Source: Fructobacillus americanaquae (GTDB taxonomy: Bacteria > Bacillota > Bacilli > Lactobacillales > Lactobacillaceae). Taken from it: 64,000 nucleotides of DNA. Position 1 is the first letter of the stretch. Each line of letters starts with the position of its first letter. The position numbers were made by a program, and so were the translations under genes. Positions 35,000-43,878 of this stretch are shown piece by piece. The stretch spans positions 862,001 to 926,000 of the forward strand of contig NZ_CP097122.1 of assembly GCF_024029775.1 (NCBI RefSeq), read 5' to 3'. The notes under the pieces are model-generated. The model was not told the origin of the DNA, ran no database searches, and saw nothing but the letters and a program-made list of their open reading frames with translations.

Positions 35000-35060
35000 T
35001 TTTTATGGAGTTGTTGGATAAAGAGTTTCCAAGGGATTAATTAATTTTTGGCATGAACCG

Positions 35061-35087
35061 GCTGAATGGTTAACATTCAGCTTTTTT
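35061..35087 (+). terminator. Terminator of the aldo/keto reductase operon
   Basis: GCTGAATG / CATTCAGC stem with GTTAA loop and six T. Confidence 0.88.
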
Positions 35088-35344
35088 CATTCACACATCT
35101 TAGCCAATAGCCATTCGCTATCTTGAGTTCCATCTGCCAGAATCTGGTTATCATTCTTGTTTAAGAAAACAAAGTACTCATTTGGCTGGTCATCATTAAT
35201 GGTGAATTTTAAAGTATCCAGATAAAAGAGTCTTGATTGGTTAAGGTTTCAGATGGATAACTCGGGGCTGGTTTTATTGAATTTCGTTGTTTGTTGTTTT
35301 AATCGAATAATTCCAAAGTAAAGATTGCTTGCAAATTTTGTCAT
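35087..35344 (-). pseudogene. Small gene remnant with an internal stop, unknown
   Basis: From ATG 35344 an 85-codon minus-strand frame contains one in-frame TGA (codon 32). The second half reads DTLKFTINDDQPNEYFVFLN and onward to MCE, which looks like genuine protein. A TGG-to-TGA change would explain the break. No family recognised. Confidence 0.4.
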
Positions 35345-35609
35345 GATTTTGTCAATATAAAATTACGTTCGATTACGGCTCCTTTGCACTTTTATACATC
35401 AATTTACATTAGAAAAAAATATTGTAGAATAGAAAAAGGTATAAATTAATATCTAAATGTCTAACGTTTGGATGGGTGATGGTAGAAATACTAGAGAGAA
35501 TTTTTAGCAAAGTCTTTAATTGCTAAAAAAATGTAATCAGCAGATTTAGTATTTTCTTCCATAACTTGAACAACGTGCGCAAAAACACGCTAAAAGCGAG
35601 GGAGAAACT
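35345..35609. other. Upstream region of the nuclease gene
   Basis: AT-rich, no gene. A TTTTTAGCAA / TTGCTAAAAA dyad (about 35500-35529) and GTCTAACGTTTGGATGGG lie before the GAGGGAG ribosome site. No clear promoter. Confidence 0.35.
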
Positions 35610-36806
35610 ATGAATGGATTTTTTGCCATGCTATTTTTCGTGTCCCTGATTTGGCTAATGGTCGAATGGGTGAAAAATAAGCGAGCAGGGTTAAAGTTGC
35701 AAAAGCGTGGTAAGCGGCTGCTGGTCGTAACACTGGCTTTTTTTGTAATTGTTTTGGGAACGGCACCTACCAATCAATCACAGGCTGATGACAAGCAAAA
35801 GGTTAAAAAATCAGCTACAACGACATCGCAGTCAAAGAAGAAGTCTTCTACTTCAGGTAGTGCTGTAAGTAATCAAAGTTCGAGTGCCAATGTTGACCAT
35901 AAACAGCAAACGGCTAGTGGCCTCTTAGCCTTTACCGGTAAGCGGCAAATGGTCATGGGTAACTTAGATCAATTGGGTCGAGCAACTTATTCTCATATTC
36001 AATTGCAGGATAAGGATGAACCAAAAGTAAAGCGGGCAGCAAAATTAAAGTACAATCCTGTTGGATGGCATAATTTTAAGTTTTATTATGGTGATGGGAC
36101 CAAGCAGGCTTGGGTCATGAATCGTGGTCATTTGGTTGGCTACCAATTTAGTGGCTTGAATGATGAGCCTAAGAACTTAGTACCAGAAACGGCTTGGATG
36201 AATGCTGGTGATTACCAGGGAATGAACGATAGCAATCAGGATTCGATGCTTTTTTATGAAAAGCGTCTTGATTCTTGGTTGGCTAACCATCCCAATTATT
36301 GGCTAGATTATCAAGTAACGCCAATTTACCAGGGGGATGAATTGATTCCCCGTCAGGTCAAGTTGGATTATGTTGGTTTAGACAGCTCGGGTAAGATGCT
36401 TGCGATTAAGTTGGGGTCTGATAAAGAATCAACTGATCATAATGGTGTTACCCATGTCGTTTTGGATAATAGTACACCAAATGGGACGATTGATTACGCT
36501 AGTGGACGAGCAACAAATACAGTTGCTAAGGCCGGTACGAGTTCTCCAACACAGAAAAGTGAGTCAGATTCCTCAACGACCAAAAAGCAGGAACAGAGTA
36601 CAGCGGAACCTGCTGTGCAATCCACCCAGCCTGATCAAGGTAATAGTGGTGAATCTGATAGAACAGTTTATGTCACTGGTGGTGGCAAGTCAGACGTATA
36701 CTGGTATAGTACCGCGTCAATGCCAGCACGCACTAATAAGAACAATATTATTACGATGACCGAAGCTCAGGCGAAAGCACAGGGGAAGCGTGCCTCGTTA
36801 AAGTAG
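35610..36806 (+). CDS. Membrane-anchored DNA/RNA non-specific endonuclease (EndA-like)
   Basis: A 398-aa surface nuclease. Two N-terminal membrane helices (residues 2-20 and 37-51) and a Ser/Lys/Thr linker lead to the nuclease domain (about 100-290). The active-site motif is NRGH (171-174), where many relatives have DRGH; the general-base H174 and the metal-site N198/N206 (WMNAGDYQGMND) remain. A second low-complexity linker leads to a C-terminal module (VYWYSTASMPARTNKN) often found at the end of such nucleases. Possible roles are nutrient nucleotides or DNA uptake. Confidence 0.87.
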   Translation: MNGFFAMLFFVSLIWLMVEWVKNKRAGLKLQKRGKRLLVVTLAFFVIVLGTAPTNQSQADDKQKVKKSATTTSQSKKKSSTSGSAVSNQSSSANVDHKQQTASGLLAFTGKRQMVMGNLDQLGRATYSHIQLQDKDEPKVKRAAKLKYNPVGWHNFKFYYGDGTKQAWVMNRGHLVGYQFSGLNDEPKNLVPETAWMNAGDYQGMNDSNQDSMLFYEKRLDSWLANHPNYWLDYQVTPIYQGDELIPRQVKLDYVGLDSSGKMLAIKLGSDKESTDHNGVTHVVLDNSTPNGTIDYASGRATNTVAKAGTSSPTQKSESDSSTTKKQEQSTAEPAVQSTQPDQGNSGESDRTVYVTGGGKSDVYWYSTASMPARTNKNNIITMTEAQAKAQGKRASLK

Positions 36807-36855
36807 TAAGAAAAAATCGGCCAAAATAAAATCCTTTCTTCAACCCTATTCCACC

Positions 36856-36884
36856 TTGCATGCCTCTCCTTGCTTGCGTACAAT
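36856..36884 (+). promoter_or_regulatory. Promoter of the DUF805 gene
   Basis: TTGCAT, 17-bp spacer, TACAAT, followed by an AGAAGGAG ribosome site. Confidence 0.55.
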
Positions 36885-36920
36885 GGAGGCTAACAGGAAT
36901 AGAGAAGGAGAACAACGTAA

Positions 36921-37397
36921 ATGACTATGGGCGCTGCTTTCAAAAGCTTTTGGAAAAACTATTTTAATTTTACTGGAACTGCAACTAGAGCAGAATATTG
37001 GTGGATGGTTTTACTTGGATCTATTTTGACAATCCTTTGGATAGTTGCCACCATTTTTTTTGCGGTTGTGGCCGGGCTGTCACCAATTCAGGAAAATCTC
37101 AATATCTGGCATTGGTTAATGACTTTATCAGGGGGACTCATCGCCTGGTTAGTTATCTCAGCGTTGATTTTTTTGGCGGTTTTGATTCCTGCTTTATCAT
37201 TAGAGGTCCGTCGTATAAGAGATACGGGGTTGAATGCAGTCCTGGTTTGGATTGTTTTTGCCATCGATATCTTGTCTGATGGTTTTGGCTCAAACGGAGC
37301 GTTGAACGATATTGTGTCCTTGCTAATCTTGTTGATCATGGTCTTTCCAACCGATAAGTTAGCGAACGTTCGAATGATTGGTAAAAATCAGCGATAA
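36921..37397 (+). CDS. DUF805 family membrane protein
   Basis: A 158-aa protein with four predicted helices (about 24-48, 64-88 with a break, 96-116, 129-145). The family signature is clear: FWKNYFNFTGTATRAEYWWM near the start and RRIRDTGLN in the middle. DUF805 proteins (YhaH-like) are widespread inner-membrane proteins of unknown function. AAGGAG lies 9 nt before ATG 36921. Confidence 0.88.
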   Translation: MTMGAAFKSFWKNYFNFTGTATRAEYWWMVLLGSILTILWIVATIFFAVVAGLSPIQENLNIWHWLMTLSGGLIAWLVISALIFLAVLIPALSLEVRRIRDTGLNAVLVWIVFAIDILSDGFGSNGALNDIVSLLILLIMVFPTDKLANVRMIGKNQR

Positions 37398-37430
37398 AAC
37401 AGGCCAACATTAATAAAGACAACTTTGCGA

Positions 37431-37459
37431 AAGCAATTCAGACTCTGAATTGCTTTTTT
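37431..37459 (+). terminator. DUF805 gene terminator
   Basis: AAGCAATTCAGA / TGAATTGCTT stem, CTC loop, seven T. Confidence 0.92.
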
Positions 37460-37554
37460 AATTGCTAGTAAGGTAGAAATGTTAACAAATTTAGACAAAT
37501 GTCAGGTTTTCTGTTATGGTTGAAATATAAGTACTTTGACATTTCCTGCCGTTG

Positions 37555-37596
37555 AATCAGCTAGAGTTGCCATCGCGGCGCTCTGGCTGATTTTTT
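37555..37596 (+). terminator. Leader terminator before the DUF2798 gene
   Basis: AATCAGCTAGAG / CTCTGGCTGATT stem and T run, 38 bp before ATG 37634 and after an earlier terminator, so it may be an attenuator. Confidence 0.7.
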
Positions 37597-37633
37597 GTTG
37601 GAAAAATATAATCGATGAAAGGAAACTGATTAG

Positions 37634-38167
37634 ATGAAATCGTTATCCAAATTTTTACATAAGCTTTTGCACCACCCCAATACTCTTGCTTGGGTTTTTC
37701 CAATCGTGATGGTTGCCATCATGTCCACATATAATACTGTTATTCGTTTTGGTTTTTCCGAAAAAAAGTTGGAGCGCGTTTGGCTCATGTACCCTGTTAT
37801 TGTGGTCTTTATTTATTGCCTGCGCACGTTTGTGACCTTGCCAATTACCATGCGGCTTCATCAGCATTATCCGAAATTTATTAAAAATCATTTATCCGAA
37901 AGTTACACGGTGCCATTAACCGTGATGATGCTTAATGTTTCCATCATGATGCTCTGGTTGACTGAAATGTACCATCGTCTGTATCCACAATTCTTGCCTG
38001 GTTACTTGATGAATTGGGTGAAAACGTTCTTTGTTGCTGTACCAATCTTCTTCTTGATTGTCCGACCAATCATCTTAGCAATTTTTGATTACCTCAGAAA
38101 GCGCTTCCCGGTCGAACCATTAATTGAAAAATTGGAAGATACATTGGAAACGGGTCACCAGGCCTAA
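37634..38167 (+). CDS. DUF2798-like membrane protein
   Basis: A 177-aa protein with four helices in two similar halves (WVFPIVMVAIMSTYN... and YTVPLTVMMLNVSIMM...). Each half is a helix pair whose second helix ends in a basic residue cluster, the pattern of DUF2798. Function unknown; some relatives are linked to stress or efflux loci. GAAAGGAA precedes ATG 37634. Confidence 0.75.
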   Translation: MKSLSKFLHKLLHHPNTLAWVFPIVMVAIMSTYNTVIRFGFSEKKLERVWLMYPVIVVFIYCLRTFVTLPITMRLHQHYPKFIKNHLSESYTVPLTVMMLNVSIMMLWLTEMYHRLYPQFLPGYLMNWVKTFFVAVPIFFLIVRPIILAIFDYLRKRFPVEPLIEKLEDTLETGHQA

Positions 38168-38197
38168 CAACCAGTGGCAGAACGGGTAAATCATTTT

Positions 38198-38237
38198 AGA
38201 GTAAAAGCAGAACGTTTGTCTTCTTTTGCTCTTTTTG
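38198..38237 (+). terminator. DUF2798 gene terminator
   Basis: Imperfect AGAGTAAAAGCAGAA / TTCTTTTGCTCT stem and T run. Confidence 0.7.
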
Positions 38238-38400
38238 TTTGTTTTTAGGTGGATAATATAAGAAAAGACTTAAACTTTTTTCATTATTTTGTTATGTTAG
38301 CTAACAAAGTTTGTCAGATTTTAGGACGTTGACCCGTAAGATGGAAATAAGCTTGGTCTACTTATGGTCGACTAGAATAAATGTTGTAAGGAGAAAAACG

Positions 38401-39138
38401 ATGTCAATGATCGAATTCAAAAATGTACAAAAGTACTATGGTGACTTTCATGCCCTTCATGACGTCAATTTAAAAATTGATGCGGGTGAGACTGTTGTCT
38501 TAATTGGCCCTTCTGGGTCAGGAAAGTCGACTTTGATTCGAACCGTCAACGGTTTAGAAGAAATCGAAGACGGGCAGTTGATTGTGGATGGTCAAGACCT
38601 TCACGACCCCAAAACTGACATTAATAAAATCCGTCGAGATGTCGGAATGGTTTTCCAACACTTTAATTTGTATAACAATAAAACAGCGTTAGAGAACATC
38701 ATGTTGGCACCGCGTTTAGTTTTGGGTCGGGAAGAAGCCGAAAACAAGCGAATTGCAATGGAGCTGCTCGAAAAAGTTGGTTTGGCTGACAAAGCAAACA
38801 ACATGCCATCTGCCTTGTCAGGTGGTCAAAAGCAACGGATTGCCATTGCTCGGTCTTTGGCAATGAAGCCAAAGGCGCTCTTGTTCGATGAACCAACCTC
38901 TGCATTGGATCCCGAAATGATTGGGGATGTTTTGGATGTTATGCGTGATATCGCTAAAGACTCATCCATGACTTTGTTGGTGGTGACTCACGAAATGGGC
39001 TTTGCCAAGGCGGTAGCCGATCGGGTCATCTTTATGGCCGACGGTCGCATTCTGGAAGATAATTCGACAGCTAGTTTCTTTGAAAACCCTCAAGAACCGC
39101 GGGCGAAGAAGTTCTTAAGCCAGGTGGAACACCACTAA
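38401..39138 (+). CDS. Polar amino-acid ABC transporter ATP-binding protein (operon copy 1)
   Basis: A 245-aa GlnQ/PAAT-type ATPase. Walker A GPSGSGKST is at residues 36-44, Q-loop in GMVFQHFNLY, signature LSGGQKQR, Walker B LLFDEPTSALDPEM, H-loop VVTHEM. ATG 38401 follows AAGGAG; a longer in-frame reading has no ribosome site. It leads a four-gene set (ATPase, binding protein, two permeases) that is repeated at 41586-44545. Confidence 0.94.
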   Translation: MSMIEFKNVQKYYGDFHALHDVNLKIDAGETVVLIGPSGSGKSTLIRTVNGLEEIEDGQLIVDGQDLHDPKTDINKIRRDVGMVFQHFNLYNNKTALENIMLAPRLVLGREEAENKRIAMELLEKVGLADKANNMPSALSGGQKQRIAIARSLAMKPKALLFDEPTSALDPEMIGDVLDVMRDIAKDSSMTLLVVTHEMGFAKAVADRVIFMADGRILEDNSTASFFENPQEPRAKKFLSQVEHH

Positions 39139-39163
39139 GAAGACGGGAAAGGGGAATTGCTTT

Positions 39164-40033
39164 ATGGAAAAGGCAAAGAAGCGCCGCTTTGGGTTAATCG
39201 CGACCATTATTTTAGCCCTGGCGATTGTTTTCGGTCTATTCTGGGCGCAACAAACAGTGGCTCAGAATGCCAAGCACCAGGATACCCTCACTCGGGTAAA
39301 GAAGAGTGGCAAGATTGTCTGGGGAATCAAAGCTGATACTAAGTTGTTTGGTTTGATGGACACAAAGACTGGTCAATCTGAAGGATTCGATGTCGATATG
39401 GCCAAGGCCGTCACCAAGCAAATTAGTAAGCAATTGGGCGAAAAGTTGACACCATCCTTTGTGACGGTTTCAACCGCTTCCAAGATTCAATTACTAAAGA
39501 ATACCAACATCGATGGTGTCTTTGGTGTCATGACGATTACCCCAGAACGGGCAAAAATTGTTGACTTCAGTCAACCATATTTCCCTGCGGGTCAGTCACT
39601 TTTGGTTAAGAAAGATTCGGGTATCAAGTCAGTGAATGATTTGAACGATCCAAGTAAGACTGTTTTGGTGGTTGTCGGAACAACCGCTGCACAAAACATT
39701 AAGAAGTTTGCACCGAAGGCCAAGACAATTGCCTTGCAGGACTATGCCTCAGCCATGCAGGCATTGAAGGCCGGTCAAGGACAAGCTATATCAACCGATA
39801 ATGCTATATTGTACGGTTTGGCTACAGAAAATCCAGACTACCAGGTTGTGGGTGGTACGTTGACTAACGGTCCTTATGGGGCGGCCTTTGATCATGATCA
39901 AAAGCCAATGGTTGACCAAGTGAATCAGGCAATCAACACCATGAAGAAAAACGGTGTTTACAATCAATTAATCAAGAAGTGGTTTGGCCAAGTACCCGGT
40001 TTGGATTGGCATGATTTGGAGGTGCACGAATGA
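39164..40033 (+). CDS. Amino-acid ABC transporter substrate-binding protein, copy 1
   Basis: A 289-aa solute-binding protein of the glutamate/glutamine/aspartate type (family SBP_bac_3). WGIKADTKLFGLMD, DVDMAKAVTKQI and TITPERAKIVDFSQPYF are the ligand-side motifs. Residues 9-29 form a membrane helix with a basic head. There is no cysteine lipobox, so the protein is anchored by this helix or released by signal peptidase, unlike most Gram-positive binding lipoproteins. The stop overlaps the permease start (ATGA). Confidence 0.92.
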   Translation: MEKAKKRRFGLIATIILALAIVFGLFWAQQTVAQNAKHQDTLTRVKKSGKIVWGIKADTKLFGLMDTKTGQSEGFDVDMAKAVTKQISKQLGEKLTPSFVTVSTASKIQLLKNTNIDGVFGVMTITPERAKIVDFSQPYFPAGQSLLVKKDSGIKSVNDLNDPSKTVLVVVGTTAAQNIKKFAPKAKTIALQDYASAMQALKAGQGQAISTDNAILYGLATENPDYQVVGGTLTNGPYGAAFDHDQKPMVDQVNQAINTMKKNGVYNQLIKKWFGQVPGLDWHDLEVHE

Positions 40034-40671
40034 GCTTGTTTGAACAGAATTTCTCAGTCTTCCTCCAAGGATTTGGTTACACTCTGTTGGCTAGTATCTT
40101 TGCCTTGGTGGGATCACTAATTTTGGGAACAATTTTTGCGATTATGCAGGTCATGAATTCAAAAGTTGCCCGTTCAATTGGTAATATCTATGTTCAAATT
40201 TTCCGGAATATTCCCCTGTTGATTATCACGCTCTTCTTTTACTTAGCGGTAGCCAAGGTGATCAAGATGACAGGTTTTACGGCTGGAACAATTGCTTTGA
40301 CACTGTATACTTCAGCCTTCATTGCTGAATCTGTTCGAGCAGGCATTCTTTCTATTGAAGCCGGTCAAATGGAAGGCGCACGAGCAAATGGGTTAACGTT
40401 TGGTCAGGCCATGCGAGTGATTATCTTGCCTCAGGCCTTTAAGGTGGCGATTCCTTCATTGGGCAATCAGTTTATTAACCTGGTTAAGAACTCATCGATT
40501 CTGGCCTTTGTTGGTGGTTTGGACTTGATGTATCAAGGAAACATCGTGGCAGCAAACTCCTTTGACACTTTTACGACTTACATTATCATTGGACTCTTCT
40601 ACTTGTTGATTACCTTGCCATTAAGTTACTACATCCAACACCTTGAACATAAATTGAAGAAGAACGCATAA
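40030..40671 (+). CDS. Amino-acid ABC transporter permease 1, copy 1
   Basis: A 213-aa HisM/GlnP-type permease with about five helices. The EAA loop that contacts the ATPase reads EAGQMEGARANGLTFGQAMR followed by VIILPQAF. It starts within the binding-protein stop codon, with GGAGGTG as ribosome site. Confidence 0.92.
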   Translation: MSLFEQNFSVFLQGFGYTLLASIFALVGSLILGTIFAIMQVMNSKVARSIGNIYVQIFRNIPLLIITLFFYLAVAKVIKMTGFTAGTIALTLYTSAFIAESVRAGILSIEAGQMEGARANGLTFGQAMRVIILPQAFKVAIPSLGNQFINLVKNSSILAFVGGLDLMYQGNIVAANSFDTFTTYIIIGLFYLLITLPLSYYIQHLEHKLKKNA

Positions 40672-40683
40672 GGAGGCCGCAGA

Positions 40684-41337
40684 ATGTCAGGATTTTTTAG
40701 TGCCTTTACAGAGGCAAACCTCGGCTACTTGATGGGCGGTCTAGGAATTACCGTTGGGGTTTCAATCATCTCGGTTATTTTGAGTCTGATTTTTGGTTCC
40801 ATTATTGGAATTGTTTTCTTTGAAAAGATTCCTTACTTCTCAAGCTTCGTTGGAACAATCAATAATATCGTCCGTAACTTGCCGTTGCTGTTAATCATTT
40901 TCTTTACCTACTTTGCCTTGCCACAGTTAGGTCTGCACTTGCCAATTTTTTGGGCAACGGTTGTGGCTATGACTGTTTTCCAGTCAGCCATGCTAGCTGA
41001 GATTGTCCGCGGCGGATTGGAAGCTGTTGATATCGGCCAATTTGAGGGGGCACGTGCCAATGGTTTGTCTAACATGCAGACGATGTGGCACATTGTTTTG
41101 CCACAAGCCTACAAGAAAATGATTCCACCGATTATTTCGCAACTGATTTCCTTAGTGAAGGATACGAGTTTGGCGTCTGGAATTGTTCTTGCGGAATTGA
41201 CTTATCGTGGTCAAATTATCTATGCACAAAACACGAATTTCATCGTGCCTGTCTTGGTTGTGATGACCTTGGTTTATTTTTTGTTAAACTACGGTCTGTC
41301 ATTGATTGCCAAGTGGTTTGATCATAAGTTGGCATAA
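40684..41337 (+). CDS. Amino-acid ABC transporter permease 2, copy 1
   Basis: A 217-aa partner permease. The EAA loop reads DIGQFEGARANGLSNMQTM followed by HIVLPQAYKKM. Two different permeases next to one ATPase are typical for glutamate/aspartate systems (GltJK). It starts 12 bp after permease 1 with AGGAGG. Confidence 0.92.
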   Translation: MSGFFSAFTEANLGYLMGGLGITVGVSIISVILSLIFGSIIGIVFFEKIPYFSSFVGTINNIVRNLPLLLIIFFTYFALPQLGLHLPIFWATVVAMTVFQSAMLAEIVRGGLEAVDIGQFEGARANGLSNMQTMWHIVLPQAYKKMIPPIISQLISLVKDTSLASGIVLAELTYRGQIIYAQNTNFIVPVLVVMTLVYFLLNYGLSLIAKWFDHKLA

Positions 41338-41366
41338 CTGTTTACTTAATACAAATATAGATGAAG

Positions 41367-41398
41367 AAAAACCGTTCATTTTGCTGAATGGTTTTTTT
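41367..41398 (+). terminator. Terminator of ABC operon copy 1
   Basis: AAACC..CATT / AATGGTTT hairpin with seven T. Confidence 0.75.
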
Positions 41399-41533
41399 CT
41401 TTCGAACAAATTAGGAATCATTAGTTCGGCTATTTGGCAATAAGCTAATAGAAGTTGGTGACTTTCAAGATTTTTAGTCAAAATGCCTAACGTAGAGGGG
41501 CTATAAATGGTAAAATGTACGTATTAATCTTAA

Positions 41534-41570
41534 CGCCTTTTCCTGCAGTTAGGAAAGGGCGACTTTTTTG
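41534..41570 (+). terminator. Leader terminator/attenuator before ABC operon copy 2
   Basis: CGCCTTTTCCT / AGGAAAGGGCG stem, six-base loop, six T, ending 3 bp before the GAGGAG ribosome site of ATG 41586. The previous operon already has its own terminator. Confidence 0.75.
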
Positions 41571-41585
41571 TCGAGGAGAAAAGCG

Positions 41586-42323
41586 ATGTCAATGATTGAA
41601 TTCAAAGATGTACAAAAGTACTATGGGGATTTTCATGCCTTACATGATGTGAACTTGAAAATTGACGCGGGTGAAACGGTAGTCCTGATTGGCCCATCTG
41701 GTTCCGGAAAGTCAACTTTGATTCGCACAATCAACGGTTTGGAAGAAATCGAAGAGGGACAATTGTTGGTTGATGGTTTTGACCTGCATGATCCCAAGAC
41801 AGATATTAATAAGATTCGTAAGAACGTTGGGATGGTTTTCCAGCACTTTAACCTTTACAATAATCAGACGGTTTTGGAAAATATTATGCTGGCACCGCGC
41901 TTGGTTTTGCATCGCGATGAGGCTGAAAATAAGCGAATTGCCATGGAATTGTTGGAACAGGTTGGTTTAGCCGATAAGGCCAATAGCATGCCGGCTGCGT
42001 TATCAGGCGGACAGAAGCAACGAGTGGCCATTGCCCGTTCACTAGCAATGAAGCCAAAGGCCTTACTGTTTGATGAGCCAACTTCTGCTTTGGACCCCGA
42101 AATGATTGGGGGTGTACTTGATGTTATGCGCGATATTGCGCGTGATTCGGAGATGACCTTGCTGGTGGTGACTCATGAAATGAATTTTGCCAAGGCGGTT
42201 GCTGATCGGGTAATCTTTATGGCTGATGGCCGAATCTTAGAAGATAGTTCAACCGAAGCATTCTTTGAGAACCCGACAGAACCACGGGCCAAGAAGTTCT
42301 TGAACCAGGTAGAACATCACTAA
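41586..42323 (+). CDS. Polar amino-acid ABC transporter ATP-binding protein (operon copy 2)
   Basis: A 245-aa close paralog of the copy 1 ATPase, nearly identical in all motifs (GPSGSGKST, LSGGQKQR, LLFDEPTSALDPEM) and the same length. Differences are spread out, so the duplication is not recent. ATG 41586 follows GAGGAG. Confidence 0.94.
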   Translation: MSMIEFKDVQKYYGDFHALHDVNLKIDAGETVVLIGPSGSGKSTLIRTINGLEEIEEGQLLVDGFDLHDPKTDINKIRKNVGMVFQHFNLYNNQTVLENIMLAPRLVLHRDEAENKRIAMELLEQVGLADKANSMPAALSGGQKQRVAIARSLAMKPKALLFDEPTSALDPEMIGGVLDVMRDIARDSEMTLLVVTHEMNFAKAVADRVIFMADGRILEDSSTEAFFENPTEPRAKKFLNQVEHH

Positions 42324-42370
42324 AATGGAAGGAAGGGTCTGGCTAAATTGACGTTAGTTAGACAAAGCGT

Positions 42371-43240
42371 ATGGAAAAGATTAGACGACGCCGTTTTGGA
42401 ATCATTGCCTCGCTGGTTTTGGCTACCCTGATTTTGCTGGGAGCCTTTTGGGCCAGCGTGACGATTGAGAAAAACAAAGCGCACCAAGATACCTTGGCCC
42501 GGGTTGAAAAGAAGGGGCAAATAACATGGGGTGTCAAAGCCGATACGAAACTCTTTGGCTTGATGGATACTAAGACTGCCCAACCAGCTGGTTTTGAAAT
42601 TGACTTGGCCAAGGCGATGACCGCCCAAATTGCTAAACAAACAAATACGAAACTTTCAGCAGCTTTTGTGCCGGTTACTTCTGCTTCACGAATTCAATTG
42701 CTGAAAAATACGAATATCGATGGACTGATTTCCACGTTGACGATTACACCGGAAAGAGCAAAAATTGTAGACTTTACGAAAGTCTACTTTAACGCCGGTC
42801 AATCATTACTGGTTAAAAAAGACTCAGGTATTCAATCTGTTAAGGATATGAACGATCCGAAGTACACCGTTTTAGTTGTCGTCGGAACGACTGCCGCCCA
42901 AGAGACGAAAAAGTACGCTCCAAAGGCTAAAATTATTGCCTTGCAGGATTATGCTTCTGCCATGCAGGCCTTGAAATCGGGTCAGGGACAGGCACTTTCA
43001 ACGGATAATGCCATCCTTTATGGCCTAGCGACCGAAAATCCAGACTACCACCTTGTTGGTGGAATCTTTACGCAGGCACCATATGGAATGGCCTTTGATC
43101 ATAACCAAAAACCAATGACAAAGCAGGCTAACCGAGCGTTAAAGGTCTTGCAGGAAAATGGTACCTACAACCGTTTGGTTGAAAAGTGGTTCCGTAATGT
43201 TCCTGGCTTGGATTGGCATGATTTGGAGGTAAACAAATGA
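42371..43240 (+). CDS. Amino-acid ABC transporter substrate-binding protein, copy 2
   Basis: A 289-aa paralog of 39164. It is the most diverged pair of the duplication (FGVMTITPERAK in copy 1 corresponds to ISTLTITPERAK here), which suggests changed ligand preference. An N-terminal helix (residues 9-28) is present and again no lipobox cysteine. The start has no strong ribosome site (weak AGACAAAG). It overlaps the next gene by 4 bp. Confidence 0.91.
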   Translation: MEKIRRRRFGIIASLVLATLILLGAFWASVTIEKNKAHQDTLARVEKKGQITWGVKADTKLFGLMDTKTAQPAGFEIDLAKAMTAQIAKQTNTKLSAAFVPVTSASRIQLLKNTNIDGLISTLTITPERAKIVDFTKVYFNAGQSLLVKKDSGIQSVKDMNDPKYTVLVVVGTTAAQETKKYAPKAKIIALQDYASAMQALKSGQGQALSTDNAILYGLATENPDYHLVGGIFTQAPYGMAFDHNQKPMTKQANRALKVLQENGTYNRLVEKWFRNVPGLDWHDLEVNK

Positions 43241-43878
43241 GCCTTTTAAATCAATATTTTTCAGTTTTTGTCCAAGGATTTGGCCACACACTGTTGGCCA
43301 GTATCATTGCCTTAATCGGTTCGCTCATTTTGGGAACCCTCTTTGCCATTATGCAGGTCTCCTCTTCGAAGATTAACCGCGCCATTGGGAATATCTATGT
43401 TCAAGTTTTCCGGAATATTCCGCTCTTGATTGTTACGCTTTTCTTGTACTTGGCGGTCGCAAAGGTCATTAAGATGACGGGTTTTGTCGCTGGAACGGTC
43501 GGGTTGACGCTGTACACATCCGCTTTTATTGCCGAATCGGTTCGTGCCGGCATTCTGTCCATTGAAGCCGGCCAAATGGAAGGAGCTCGCGCTAACGGGT
43601 TGACCTTTAACCAAGCTATGCGGGTGATCATTTTACCCCAGGCCTTTAAGGTGGCGATTCCTTCATTGGGAAATCAGTTGATCAACCTGGTCAAAAATTC
43701 TTCCATTTTAGCCTTTGTTGGTGGTTTGGACTTAATGTACCAGGGGAATTTGGTAGCGGCAGCGTCCTTTGATACCTTTATGACCTATATCATTATTGGT
43801 GTTTTCTATTTGATGATTACGATGCCTTTGAGTTACTACGTCCAGCACTTGGAAACCAAGTTGAAGAAGAATGCTTAA
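43237..43878 (+). CDS. Amino-acid ABC transporter permease 1, copy 2
   Basis: A 213-aa paralog of 40030 with EAA loop EAGQMEGARANGLTFNQAMR. Start in the ATGA overlap, GGAGGT upstream. Its end overlaps the next gene by 8 bp, tighter than in copy 1. Confidence 0.92.
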   Translation: MSLLNQYFSVFVQGFGHTLLASIIALIGSLILGTLFAIMQVSSSKINRAIGNIYVQVFRNIPLLIVTLFLYLAVAKVIKMTGFVAGTVGLTLYTSAFIAESVRAGILSIEAGQMEGARANGLTFNQAMRVIILPQAFKVAIPSLGNQLINLVKNSSILAFVGGLDLMYQGNLVAAASFDTFMTYIIIGVFYLMITMPLSYYVQHLETKLKKNA

